This document shows positions 1 through 9,837 of a DNA stretch of 64,000 bases, piece after piece. The notes beneath the pieces are model-generated. The model saw nothing but the letters and a program-made list of their open reading frames with translations, did no database searches and was not told the origin of the DNA. This DNA comes from CAWBOY01 sp963790585 (GTDB lineage Bacteria; Planctomycetota; Planctomycetia; Gemmatales; Gemmataceae), in contig CAWBOY010000006.1 in NCBI GenBank assembly GCA_963790585.1, positions 992,001 to 1,056,000 on the forward strand, written 5' to 3'. A program made the position numbers and the translations under genes. Each line of letters starts with the position of its first letter. The stretch's first letter is position 1.

Positions 1-3000
1 CGTCGAGCAAGATACCGATGTGTTTGCCGATATTCTCCGCAAAGGGGTCGATGGGCGATCGAATTTTGTCTGGGTCAGCGTTCAAAGTGAGGCGGATCGG
101 CTTCTTGGCGTGTTGCCGCCTAAGGGGCGCGATGAATATCGGGCCAAGAATTCAGGCAAGGCGGCTGCGCTCCTGGCCGAGGCCCGCGAGAAGAACGATC
201 TCGAATTGGTGCGCAAGGTGGTTCGCTGGTATCGTCACACGGCGGCGGGCCTCGAAGCGGCCACGTTGCTGGCGACCTGGAAGCTCGATCGCGGTCGGAC
301 GGCCGACGCGGCACGTGAGTTTGAAAATATCCTCGATCAAGAAGGCTGGGACAAGGTCGAACCGGTCGAGACCTTGTTCAAAGCGTCGCTTGCCTTTCAA
401 CAAGCCGCCAACGAAGGGATCGACCGCGATTATTTCCTGGCCAAAGAAGCCCAGGTCTGGGACGTCGTCGAAGCACGAAAAACCAAGACAATCAAGGTCA
501 GCGGTGAAGAACGGCCCGTCGCCGAGCTGCGGGAATATGTGACCAAGCTGCCCGTCGACTATTCGCCGACATCGACGCGGCGCGATCATTTATACTTCGG
601 CGAAACTCCGAGTCGCACAGGCCAAGGTTTGGGCGGACCCGCCTATCTGGAAAAACTCTGGGCGCAGGATCTCAACGTCTACACCGAAGGCCGCGACATC
701 ATCATCAAGCGCGTTCTCGAGCAGATCAAAACGAAGAATCAGCCTCTGATAACTCCCTATCAGCCAGTGGCCGTCATTGGCACGGTCAAAGGTGAAAAAG
801 TGCCGCTCGTCATCTATCGTGGCTATGCCGGCCTGCAAGCTGCCAACATGAAGCGTGGCGGCAAAGTCGAATGGGATTCGCCCTCGCCGTTGTCGATCGA
901 TCAGATGGCGAAACCTGTCAAGGACGGCGGCGAAGCAGGCTTTACCCAGGCGCAAGAAAGCTTTCTGCAGTTCTATTTCGACAACGAGCTAAAACGCCCG
1001 AATCTCATTCTCGAAAATTCCGCTGTCGGCACTATCACGACCGATGGCACCTACATCTACATGGTCGAGGACTTTCAGGTCCCGCCTCGGCCGCGGGTCC
1101 TGCAGGATGACAATTGGGGCGGCGGCCGAATGCCTGTCGTTCGTCACGCTCAGAAGGTCGAAGATGCGCTGCTCGGCAATCAGCTCCAGGCCATCGACGC
1201 CTCGACGGGCAAGCTCAACTGGCGGCTCGGCGGCATTGCGGCGGAAATGAAAGATCCCTCGAAGGACTTGCCCGAGACCTATTTCCTCGGGCCGCCTTTG
1301 CCCCTCGAAAACAAGCTTTATTGCCTCATCGAGAAGAGCAAGGAATTGCGACTGCTGACTCTCGAGCCTTACACTTACAAAAAAGACGGCGACGAACGCA
1401 CGCATCATGCCGTGCGCATCCTCTCCTCGCAACTCCTGGCGACGGTAAAGTTCCCGATTATCGAAGACGTCATGCGTCGGCGCAGGCCAGTCAATTGGCT
1501 TATGGCGAGGGCATCTTGATCTGTCCGACCAATGCCGGAGCGCTGATGGCGTTCAATCTGCGCACCAATCGCTTGCTTTGGGCCTATGCCTATCGGGCGC
1601 GAGAGGAAAACAAAGAGGAATGGGACATCGGCATGGGCATGAATGGCCGCATGCCTGCCGGTTGGGTTCGCGGCCCCGATGGCACGGCTCGGCCGCCGCT
1701 CGTCACAGGCAACCAAATGCCTCAGTGGAAGATGACGCCTCCCGTCATTCAAGACGGCAAGGTGATCTTCACAGCGCCCGATTCGCGCTCAATCACATGC
1801 CTCGATCTCAAGGAGGGAACCCGGCTGTGGTCGCGCGTTCGCTCGGACGATGAACTTTACATGGGCGGTGTTTATCAAGGAAAAGCGATCGTCGTCGGGC
1901 GGCGCAATGTTCGTGGCCTCGACCTCAAGACGGGTCAAATTGCCTGGAGTGCGGAAGTCGGCCTACCGTCGGGCACCGGAGCGGCGAGTAATGACATCTA
2001 TTATGTCCCGCTCAAGGAATCGACGCAGCATCGCGAGCCGGGAATCGCCGCGATCGATGTGAAAACGGGCGTCGTCCTTGGTACGACTCGTTCACCGAAG
2101 AAGGAAGTGCCGGGCAACCTGGCTTTCTTCCAAAACTCCGTCCTGTCGCAGACGCCGACCGAGGTCGCAATCTTCCCCCAGCTAGACGCTCGTCTTGCCG
2201 AGATCGACGCCGCGATTATCGCCAATCCGAACGACCTGACCAAGCTTTACGAGCGCGGCATGTTGCGGCTCGACCGTGGCGACATGCCGGGCTCTGTCGA
2301 CGATTTGCGCCGGGTCTTGAACTCCAATCCGCCCAAGAAGCTGGAAACAGACGCCAAGGAAAAGCTGTATATCACGCTGTCCGACTATCTCTTGCGCAAG
2401 TTCGACCAGGCCGAAGTTTACCTCAAGGATTACGAAGAGCTGTGCAAGCTCAACGTCGAGGCCGCGCCGCTCGCTCAACAGGAAGGTCTGCGAGCCGAGG
2501 AACGGCGGCGCCGCGTCAAATATCTCTGTCTTGTAGCTCGTGGCAAGGAAAACCAGGGCAAGCTGATTGAGGCCTTTGAGAAGTATCAAGAGTGTGGCTC
2601 GCTCGTCGATACCAAGGAACTATTCGCGTCCGTGGATGAACCGACGGTAAAGGCGGCCCCCGACGTTCTGTCGCAAGGGCGCATCGCGGCGATGATCGCC
2701 AAGGCGTCGCCAGCCGACCGCAAGCCGCTCGAAGATCGCATCGCCAAGAAATGGCAGGAACTCGACAAGACGACAGACATCGGAGAGCTTCGCAAGTTCG
2801 TTGCCGTCTTCGGCTCGGCCTTTGAAGTGGGCCGCGAAGCTCGGCTTCAACTGGCGGAACGGCTGGTCGAGAATCAGACGGGCGACACCTTCGTCGAAGC
2901 GGAACGGCATCTTAGTCTGTTGCGGAACCGCAACGAGCCGCCCGAAATCCGGGCCCGGGCCATCGAGGCCTTGGCGCGTCTTACACGCGCCGTGGCCTGA

Positions 3001-4644
3001 TGGAGGACGCGGCTTACTTTTATCGGATGCTGGCGCGCGACTTCCCCAAGATGCTGATTCGTGACGGCAAGACGTCGGAAGACCTGCTCAACGACCTGAC
3101 GACGGACAAGCGCTTTCTGCCGTATCTCGAAGAACAGAGCCCGGCCATCAAGGTCGGCAAGATGTTGCCAGCGTCGCGCGGCGAGGCCAGCCCACTCAAG
3201 TCGCCGATCTACATGTTCGAACACGCCGGCGAGGCGTTGCCTTACTTTAATCGAAATCAGGTCGGCTTGGAGTTGAATACGCAGGCGCTGAAGCTGATCG
3301 ATCGCTTCACTGGTGAAGTCCGGCTGACGAATACGCTAACCTCGTCGCCAAGCCTTTTCAACGCCAATTTGGCGTCTAGCCCGACCCCGGACGCTCCGAA
3401 ATTTGCCTACCAGACCTTGGGCCATCTGATTGTTTTGCCGGTCGGTAACAAGGTTTTCGGCATCGATCCGATCAACAATATGAAGCTTTGGGAGCGCGAT
3501 CTGCAATCGCAGCCAGGCATTCAAGCATCGCTGGCGCGCGACCCCGATGGCAGCATTCAGTTCCTTTACAACGACGGCTTCAAGCAACGACTTGGCACGA
3601 CCGGACCTCTCGACGGCAACGCGATCTGCATGCAGACGCGCGATGCGCTGTTGGCCGTCGACCCGATCTCGGGCCGGACTCTCTGGACCCGTTCCGATGT
3701 CGGGCCGCGCAACCATATCTTCGGCGACGATAAGAACCTCTATGTCGTCGAGATGGGTGAAAAGGACATCGCCGCGTCGACGCGAGCGCCTGCGCGCTTA
3801 TGACGGTGTGACGGTGAAAGTGCCGGATTTCGCGGACCAATACCAAAAGCGCATCCGCATCGACGGCAATCATCTGCTGTGGTCCGATGGCGAAGGCAAA
3901 ACAGTCACGGTCCAGCTTTACGACATTCGCGCTGGGAAAACTCTCTGGAAGAAAGACTTTAGCATCGGCTCGGTCGTCATGAAGTCCGAGGACCCGGATT
4001 TGGTCGGCGCGATGGATGTGACTGGGAAGTTCAAGGTATTTAGCATCTCGCAAAACAAAGAACTCCTCAGCGGCCAGTTGAACATCGAGCGAAAGGACAA
4101 AGACGGCAAGCCTCTCGAATCGCGGCCACAGGCTGTTTATCTGCTGCGCGATGCCAACTACTTCTTTGTCATGGTTAATGGCCCACACGATCCGAGCGTC
4201 GTCGGCAGCCTGGCGACAAACCTCTTGACAAACGTCGGACTGCGGGCGCTTCCGGTCAATGGCGACGTCGCGTGTTACAAGCTCAATGGCCAGTGGGTCT
4301 ATAACTTCCCGGTGCAGGATCAGACGCTGTTTCTCGATCAGTTCGCGGAAATGCCGATGCTGTTATTCACGGCGAATTACAATAAATCTGTTGGCGACGC
4401 CAACATGGCGTTCCGTGGCCGCGGTGGCATGGGAGCCAACCAGGTTTCGACCTTGAAAGCCTTCGAAAAGCGGACGGGCAAGATTCTTTGTGATGAGGAT
4501 TTCGGCACGACGCGCCAGAATTTTCATAGCCTCGTCAGCGAACCCGCGAATCGCCGCATCGAGTTGCGCGGGCTATCGTCGCGGATTGTGTTCCCTTATG
4601 AATTGCCGCGCTCGGAAGTGAGCGTGCCGGTGGGGATGAAGTGA
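1..4644 (+). CDS. PQQ-type beta-propeller / TPR protein, 5' truncated, three frameshifts
   Basis: The reading frame is open from the window edge, so the start lies upstream. Many PQQ-propeller blades of the form D-x-x-T/S-G-x-x-x-W are visible (for example IDASTGKLNW, LDLKTGQIAW, VDPISGRTLW). A TPR-like helical stretch around 2200-2500 and more helices to about 3100 separate the first and second sets of blades. Such proteins are usually exported or periplasmic in planctomycetes; no substrate can be inferred. The frame changes near 1475-1480, 2980-2982 and 3775-3784. At 2980, restoring one T (CTT to CTTT) gives LYTRRGLMEDAAYFY, a natural continuation. I read it as one gene broken by one-base indels, probably sequencing error. 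A family-A hairpin begins 13 nt after the stop. Confidence 0.8.
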
Positions 4645-4657
4645 AACGCGTCCTGGC

Positions 4658-4730
4658 GAGCCGGGAGCGTAAGCGACCGGAGCAAATTTGATTGAGTCTG
4701 ACTTTCTCCGGTCGCTTACGCTCCCGGCTC
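4658..4730. repeat. Intergenic palindrome, family A copy 1
   Basis: Perfect 25-nt inverted repeat (arms 4658-4682 and 4706-4730, beginning GAGCCGGGAGCG) with a 23-nt loop. It starts 13 nt after the stop at 4644 and lies just upstream of the next ribosome-binding site. Related copies occur at 25345, 32010 and 43402. Confidence 0.9.
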
Positions 4731-4757
4731 TTGAAGTCGGATGGAGGACACCAGAGT

Positions 4758-5855
4758 ATGTCACGTTGGAATTGCCGCTCGCTGATCGTAGCAATCACTT
4801 TGCTGTGCGTCGGTCTGGTCCCATCGCTGCGGGCCGACCCGCTCGAGCCGAAATATCAGGCAATGACGGATAAGGCCTTGGATTGGCTGGTGAAACAACA
4901 ACAAGCCGACGGCCATTGGGAAGCGGGCGGCGGCCAGTTCGCCTCGGCCATGACCGGCATGGCGGGCATCTGTTTGCTGGAAGAAGGCAGCACCATTCGC
5001 GAGGGCAAATATCGTAAAAATATAAAGATGGCCGTCGATTGGCTGCTCGACCGCAGCCAAAAAAACGGGCTTATCGGCGAGCCGAACGCGCCAAATCAAA
5101 ACCTGGGCTATCTCTATGGCCACGGCTTTAGCATCTTGTTTCTGTCTCAAATCTATGGCGAGGAACCGGACGGCGACCTGCGCAAGAAGCTCGAAGACCT
5201 GCTGACGCGCGCCGTGCAGTTCGCTTGTCGGGCACAAACATCGCGCGGCGGTTGGGGATATGTTTCCGCAATCGACGGCAATGACTTCGATGAAGGCTCA
5301 GTGAGCATCACGCAAGTTCAGGCATTACGCGGAGCGAGAAATGCCGGCATCGTGGTTCCCAAGGAAGCGATCGACAAGACCCATGAATATCTGCGCCGCT
5401 GCACGACTGAGCGGGGCGGCTTGATCTACAGCCTTCAGAGCGGCGGCGGCGGCGAACGGCCAAGCATCACGGTCGGCGGCATCGCGTCGATGTTCAGCCA
5501 GGGCGAATATACCTCGCCCCTGGCCAAGAAATGGCTCAAATTCGTGCAGCCCCTTATTCCGCTCAATAGCGTCGGCGGCGAACAATATGGACATTCCGAG
5601 TATACCCATCTCTATTATGGCCAAGTCGCATACGTCCTGGGCGAGGATGGCTACGCCAAGCTGTTTCCTACCTCAAAGGCCGACGAAAGATTGACCTGGA
5701 GCAAGTACAAACGCGAGTTCTTCGAGTTTCTCAAGTCGAAGCAGAACGACGACGGCAGTTTTCGCGGTACGCCGATCGGTCCCGTCTATACCACTGTTTG
5801 TTACTTGACGATTCTTCAGCTGGATAAAGGCGTGTTGCCGATTTTCCAGCGCTGA
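4758..5855 (+). CDS. Secreted prenyltransferase/squalene-oxidase-repeat protein
   Basis: About 365 aa. The ATG at 4758 follows GGAGG at 4743-4747 and opens a signal peptide ending near LRADPLEP. The mature part has alpha/alpha-toroid repeats with QQQADGHWE, GGWGYVS and NDDGSFRG motifs, as in the prenyltransferase/squalene cyclase repeat family. Repeats of this kind are common in planctomycete exported proteins with no known enzymatic role, and I see no terpene-cyclase DXDD or aromatic QW pattern. It is a close paralogue of the next gene (6188-7300): shared blocks include GHWEAGG/GHWAAVGG, YGHGF.ILFLSQ.YGEE and GGWGYVSA. Function unknown. Confidence 0.85.
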   Translation: MSRWNCRSLIVAITLLCVGLVPSLRADPLEPKYQAMTDKALDWLVKQQQADGHWEAGGGQFASAMTGMAGICLLEEGSTIREGKYRKNIKMAVDWLLDRSQKNGLIGEPNAPNQNLGYLYGHGFSILFLSQIYGEEPDGDLRKKLEDLLTRAVQFACRAQTSRGGWGYVSAIDGNDFDEGSVSITQVQALRGARNAGIVVPKEAIDKTHEYLRRCTTERGGLIYSLQSGGGGERPSITVGGIASMFSQGEYTSPLAKKWLKFVQPLIPLNSVGGEQYGHSEYTHLYYGQVAYVLGEDGYAKLFPTSKADERLTWSKYKREFFEFLKSKQNDDGSFRGTPIGPVYTTVCYLTILQLDKGVLPIFQR

Positions 5856-5868
5856 CGGTATCCGCGTC

Positions 5869-6014
5869 GTTTAGCCGCGAGCTGGCAGGCGTGTTGTGGA
5901 ACGGTCTCCTGATCGTTCCACTTCGCGTGACCGAAGGTCTCAAGTGATTGAGTGACATGGTCAGGAGACCATGTCACAATGAGTGAGCGCTCGCCTACTG
6001 GCTCGCGGCTAAAC
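5869..6014. repeat. Nested palindrome: family C arms enclosing a family F element
   Basis: Outer arms 5869-5891 and 5992-6014 (around TTAGCCGCGAGCTGGCAGGC and its near complement) start 13 nt after the stop at 5855. Inside lies a family-F element (5893-5979) with its own palindromes, GTTGTGGAACGGTCTCC... and GTGACATGGTCAGGAGACC.... The outer arms recur at 61418 without the F insert. This accounts for most of the 332-base spacer between the two paralogues; nothing else is seen there. Confidence 0.85.
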
Positions 6015-6187
6015 GGCCAAACGGGGCCGATAACGGGTAGACACTTGCGTTACGCCGACTGACGTGATTCAATACTTTGGACTTGGCCTCTCCTGCCTCT
6101 CCAGTTGTCAGAATTTCCGGATTGGATCGTCTCTTCTTTCAGCAGGCGGTCCGCCTTCCGTTCTTTTCTCGGGGAGTTACGACACCG

Positions 6188-7300
6188 ATGCGTACCCGGA
6201 TGCGAACAGGCTTTCTGCTCATGGGGCTGGCTCTGCTGGCCTTCCCATTGGTAGCCAAAGCCGAGCAACTTCCTGAAAATGTGCGGCTGGCAGTGGAAAA
6301 AGGGCTCAAATACCTTGCCAAGAATCAAAATCCCGATGGCCATTGGGCCGCGGTAGGCGGTACCCACACCACCGCCATGACAGGCGTGGCCGGCATGGCT
6401 TTTCTGATGGAAGGCAGCACGGTCCGCGAAGGCAAATACCGCGAGAACGTCCGCAAGGCGGTCGATTGGCTGATGGCCCAGAGTCAGGCCAACGGGCTTA
6501 TCGGCAATATGCGCGAATCGGGCGGGATGCACCAATATATGTATGGCCACGGCTTCGCCGTGCTGTTCCTCTCGCAGGTGTATGGCGAAGAAGAGGAAGG
6601 TGAGCGCCGTAAAAAACTCGAAGAGATTCTGGTGCGGGCCGTTCAATTCACGCGCCATGCTCAGACCGACCGTGGCGGCTGGGGCTATGTCTCGGCGAAA
6701 GACGGCGGCGGCTTCGATGAAGGCTCCGTGACGGTGACGCAAGTTCAAGGTCTGCGCGCCGCCCGCAATGCCGGGATCGCCGTTCCTAACGACGCGATCA
6801 CGAGTGCGGTCAAGTATCTCAAGGACTCGACCAACAGCCAAGGCGGCGTCATCTACAGCTTGGCTCAGGGCGGCGGCGGAGCTGGTCGGCCGGCGCTGAC
6901 GGCGGCCGCGATTTCCTGCGGTTTCAGCGCGGGCGACTATCACTCCCCGCTCGTCAAGAAATGGTTCGAGTTTCTCAAGATAAACGCCCCGATGCTCGAA
7001 GACCAGACGCTCGGCGGCGGCGGTCGATTTGGAATGCACGACGAGTACACACAGTATTACTACGCCCAAAGCATTTATGCCCTGGGCGAAGAAGGGCACG
7101 CCAAGATCTTCCCCTCGGCCAAGGCCTCCGAACGACTGACCTGGGGCAAATACAAAAAGGAATTGTTCCCGCGCATTGTCAAGATGCAGGACTTGGACGG
7201 TAGCTTCCCTGGTATGCAAGTCGGGCCGATATTCTCGACCGGAGTCTATCTCGCCATTTTACAACTAGATTTGGGGACATTGCCGATCTATCAACGGTAA
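6188..7300 (+). CDS. Secreted prenyltransferase/squalene-oxidase-repeat protein (paralogue)
   Basis: About 370 aa. I start at the ATG at 6188 (MRTRMRTGFLLMGLALLAF), which opens a signal peptide cleaved near AKAEQ; a start twelve bases further in is also possible. A purine-rich GGGGAG lies about 12 nt upstream. The protein matches its neighbour 4758-5855 along its whole length, with QNPDGHWAAVGG, YGHGFAVLFLSQVYGEE, GGWGYVSAKDGGG and a final DLDGSFPG repeat. The two genes are a tandem duplication. The next gene, MoxR, follows after 67 nt and may be co-transcribed. Confidence 0.85.
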   Translation: MRTRMRTGFLLMGLALLAFPLVAKAEQLPENVRLAVEKGLKYLAKNQNPDGHWAAVGGTHTTAMTGVAGMAFLMEGSTVREGKYRENVRKAVDWLMAQSQANGLIGNMRESGGMHQYMYGHGFAVLFLSQVYGEEEEGERRKKLEEILVRAVQFTRHAQTDRGGWGYVSAKDGGGFDEGSVTVTQVQGLRAARNAGIAVPNDAITSAVKYLKDSTNSQGGVIYSLAQGGGGAGRPALTAAAISCGFSAGDYHSPLVKKWFEFLKINAPMLEDQTLGGGGRFGMHDEYTQYYYAQSIYALGEEGHAKIFPSAKASERLTWGKYKKELFPRIVKMQDLDGSFPGMQVGPIFSTGVYLAILQLDLGTLPIYQR

Positions 7301-7367
7301 GAAATGTGTTATCGCGACAGTCCGTGACGATTCTTAACTACTTTCCAACCAATCAGACGAGACCCGC

Positions 7368-8448
7368 ATGAGCGAACAATCGAATAATGCCGAGAATGTA
7401 CCTGCGATGAAGACGGAGGATCTCGAATCGGTCAAGAAGCTGCGTGACGCCTTTGCCAGCATTAAAAAGCAGTTGGCGCGCGTCATCGTCGGCCAGGATA
7501 TGGTGATCGAGGAGCTGCTCATCGCCTTGTTCAGCCGAGGGCACTGTATCCTCGAAGGCGTGCCGGGCTTGGCCAAGACGTTGATGATCTCGACGCTGGC
7601 CAAGACGCTGTCTTTGGCCTTCAGCCGCATTCAGTTCACGCCCGACTTGATGCCTTCGGACATCACCGGCACTGAAGTGATCGAGGAAAACCGCTCCACA
7701 GGCCAGCGCGAGTTCAAGTTCATCCAGGGTCCGCTTGTTCGCCAACGTCGTGCTGGCCGACGAAATCAACCGCACGCCGCCGAAGACGCAGGCCGCGTTG
7801 CTTGAAGCCATGCAGGAACGGCAGATCACCGTCGGCCGCGTCCGCCATCGGCTCGACAGCCCGTTCTTCGTGCTGGCGACGCAGAACCCGATCGAGCAGG
7901 AAGGCACCTATCCGCTGCCGGAAGCGCAGCAGGATCGCTTCATGTTCAAGGTGTTCGTCCGTTATCCGAAGTTCGACGAAGAGTTCGAAATCGCCCGCCG
8001 CACGACGGCCATCCAGCACGAAGAGTTACATTCGGTCCTTAGCGGCGAACAGATCCTCGAATTGCAGAAGCTCGTCTTGCGTGTGCCGGTAACCGATCAC
8101 GTCATTCGCTATACGTTGGCCCTCGTGCGGCAGACGCGCCTCGGCGAACCGGGTGTGCCGAAGTTCATTCGCGATTGGTTGTCCTGGGGCGCTGGACCTC
8201 GCGCCGTGCAGAACCTCATCATCGGCGCCAAGGCGCGGGCCTTGCTCTATGGTCGCGTCCATGTCCAGACCGATGACATTCAGTTCTTGGCTCCGCCGGT
8301 CCTGCGGCATCGCATCCTCACCAACTTCACGGCCTCGTCCGAAGGCATCACCACGGATATGGTCGTCAAGAAGCTGATCGAGGAGACGCCGAGCAAGGAA
8401 AGCGATCTCAATAAAGACGATCGGTTCAAAAAAATCTTTGCGTCGTGA
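7368..8448 (+). CDS. MoxR-family AAA+ ATPase (one frameshift)
   Basis: AAA+ ATPase of the MoxR/RavA class, a chaperone-like ATPase usually encoded with DUF58 and VWA proteins, as here. Visible motifs: Walker A in EGVPGLAKT, Walker B VVLADEINRTPPKTQA, sensor-1 ATQNPIEQEGTYPLPEAQ followed by DRF. The frame changes at 7734-7736: GPL is followed by VRQRR in one frame and FANVVLADEIN in the next. Removing one T from CCGCTTGTTC gives the canonical GPLFANVVLADEINR, so a one-base insertion is nearly certain. The corrected product is about 360 aa, the family's usual size. It heads a run to at least 19934. Confidence 0.92.
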
Positions 8449-8516
8449 GCGGTATGTCTCTTCAGCCTCAAGTGTGCTTCGCCGCTCCAAGCGCGGGCAA
8501 AGGTGAAAAGTCTGGG

Positions 8517-8555
8517 GAAAAATAAGAAAGAGATAGTCATCCGATCTTATTTTTC
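8517..8555. repeat. Inverted repeat after moxR
   Basis: Arms GAAAAATAAG (8517-8526) and CTTATTTTTC (8546-8555) with a 19-nt loop, 68 nt after the MoxR stop. The T-rich right arm gives it a weak terminator look, but the AT-rich stem is modest. The surrounding 205-nt spacer shows nothing else. Confidence 0.5.
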
Positions 8556-8653
8556 ACCCGAGATATTTTACCTTTCCCCGTGCCTGCGTTTGGGGCTGGT
8601 GAGGTGACGCGATTGCTTTCCTCCCTGAATCCTCTCACCGCGAGTAACACCCC

Positions 8654-9607
8654 GTGGCAGCCGATAAAACAGTCGATAAAGAAGATGCCCGGCGTTTTCT
8701 AGATCCGGCGACGATCGCCAAGATCACGCGCCTCGAATTGCGAGCACGCCAGGTGGTTGAAGGCTTTCTCGCCGGCATGCATCGCAGCAAATTTTTCGGC
8801 CATTCCATCGAGTTCGTGCAGCATCGCGATTACACTGCCGGCGACGACATTCGCCATCTCGATTGGAAGGTCTGGTCCAAGACGGATCACTTTTACATCA
8901 AGCAGTACGAAGCGGAAACCAATCTGCGCACCCAGCTCGTCATCGACGTCAGCGAGTCGATGCACTATGGCCGCGGGCCGATGAATAAGTATGAATACGG
9001 TTGCACGGCGGCGGCCTGTTTGGCGTTCTTGTTGCTGCGCCAACAGGATTCGGTTTCGGCCGTGACGTTCGACTCCGAAGTCCGGCAAATCGTTCCGGCC
9101 CGCAGCGCGACCAATCATATCGACGCCATCGTAAAGGCAATGCACGTCAGCACGCCGCGCGAAAAGACTGACATCATGAAGATCATGCGCCGCGTCGCCG
9201 AGACGGCCCACTCGCGCGGGCAGGTCATCATCTTTTCGGACCTACTGGTCGATCGCGAGCAACTGTTCAAAGCCCTCGAAATGCTACTGCACAAACGGCA
9301 TGACATTCTGCTATTCCACATCATGGACGCGGACGAGGTGAACTTCCCGTTCTCGGGAATCACGCGCTTCGAGGGGATGGAGGATCTGCCCCACTTGATA
9401 TGCGATCCACGGGCGCTGCGCGATGGCTACCTCGAAGCTCTCGAAGAGTATCGCGTCGAGGTGCGGCGCGGCTGTTCCCGGCTCGGCATCGACTATCAGT
9501 TTTTGACGACGGCCGACTACATGGACGCCGTGCTGACGAAATTCCTCCACGCCCGCATGGATGTCCGCAGCGAATCGCGCAATCATGGGCAGGAATTGCC
9601 GGAGTAG
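8654..9607 (+). CDS. DUF58 domain protein
   Basis: About 317 aa. The start is GTG at 8654: an in-frame TAA sits at 8645, so no earlier start is possible, and no strong ribosome-binding site is seen. The sequence has the DUF58 signature, with FLAGMHRSKFFGHSIEF, YTAGDDIRHLDWKVWSK and a vWA-like fold containing VIDVSESMHYG. DUF58 proteins accompany MoxR ATPases and BatA/VWA membrane proteins; the cellular function is unsettled. Intact over its full length. A family-D palindrome follows the stop. Confidence 0.88.
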   Translation: MAADKTVDKEDARRFLDPATIAKITRLELRARQVVEGFLAGMHRSKFFGHSIEFVQHRDYTAGDDIRHLDWKVWSKTDHFYIKQYEAETNLRTQLVIDVSESMHYGRGPMNKYEYGCTAAACLAFLLLRQQDSVSAVTFDSEVRQIVPARSATNHIDAIVKAMHVSTPREKTDIMKIMRRVAETAHSRGQVIIFSDLLVDREQLFKALEMLLHKRHDILLFHIMDADEVNFPFSGITRFEGMEDLPHLICDPRALRDGYLEALEEYRVEVRRGCSRLGIDYQFLTTADYMDAVLTKFLHARMDVRSESRNHGQELPE

Positions 9608-9630
9608 ACGAGGGAGAAATCGTCCCGTTA

Positions 9631-9751
9631 GGTTGTGGCGGCACGTTTCCAACGTGCCGGGAGCGACAATGGCCCGAGGCGGCCATGCCAAAAATGGCCA
9701 AGCCCCAAGAGGGACGATGCTTCGGCACGTTAGAAACGTGCCGCCACAACC
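9631..9751. repeat. Intergenic palindrome, family D
   Basis: Arms 9631-9658 (GGTTGTGGCGGCACG...) and 9724-9751 are near-perfect complements, and each arm itself contains a small palindrome around GGCACGTT/AACGTGCC. A shorter inner pair, CGTCCC/GGGACG, flanks them. It starts 23 nt after the DUF58 stop and fills about half of the 230-nt spacer. Confidence 0.85.
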
Positions 9752-9837
9752 ATACGCAACCGTCCCTTACTTCCCAACCTCTATCGAGGTTGCTCGAGAT
9801 TTCATCGCAGCCTGTTTCCTTGGAAGGATCTTGACCC

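Noticed and set aside
1..4644. Programmed frameshifting of the PQQ protein
   Set aside because: Three shifts in one gene at unrelated sequences, with mixed direction, and the same pattern in ten other genes point to indel errors.
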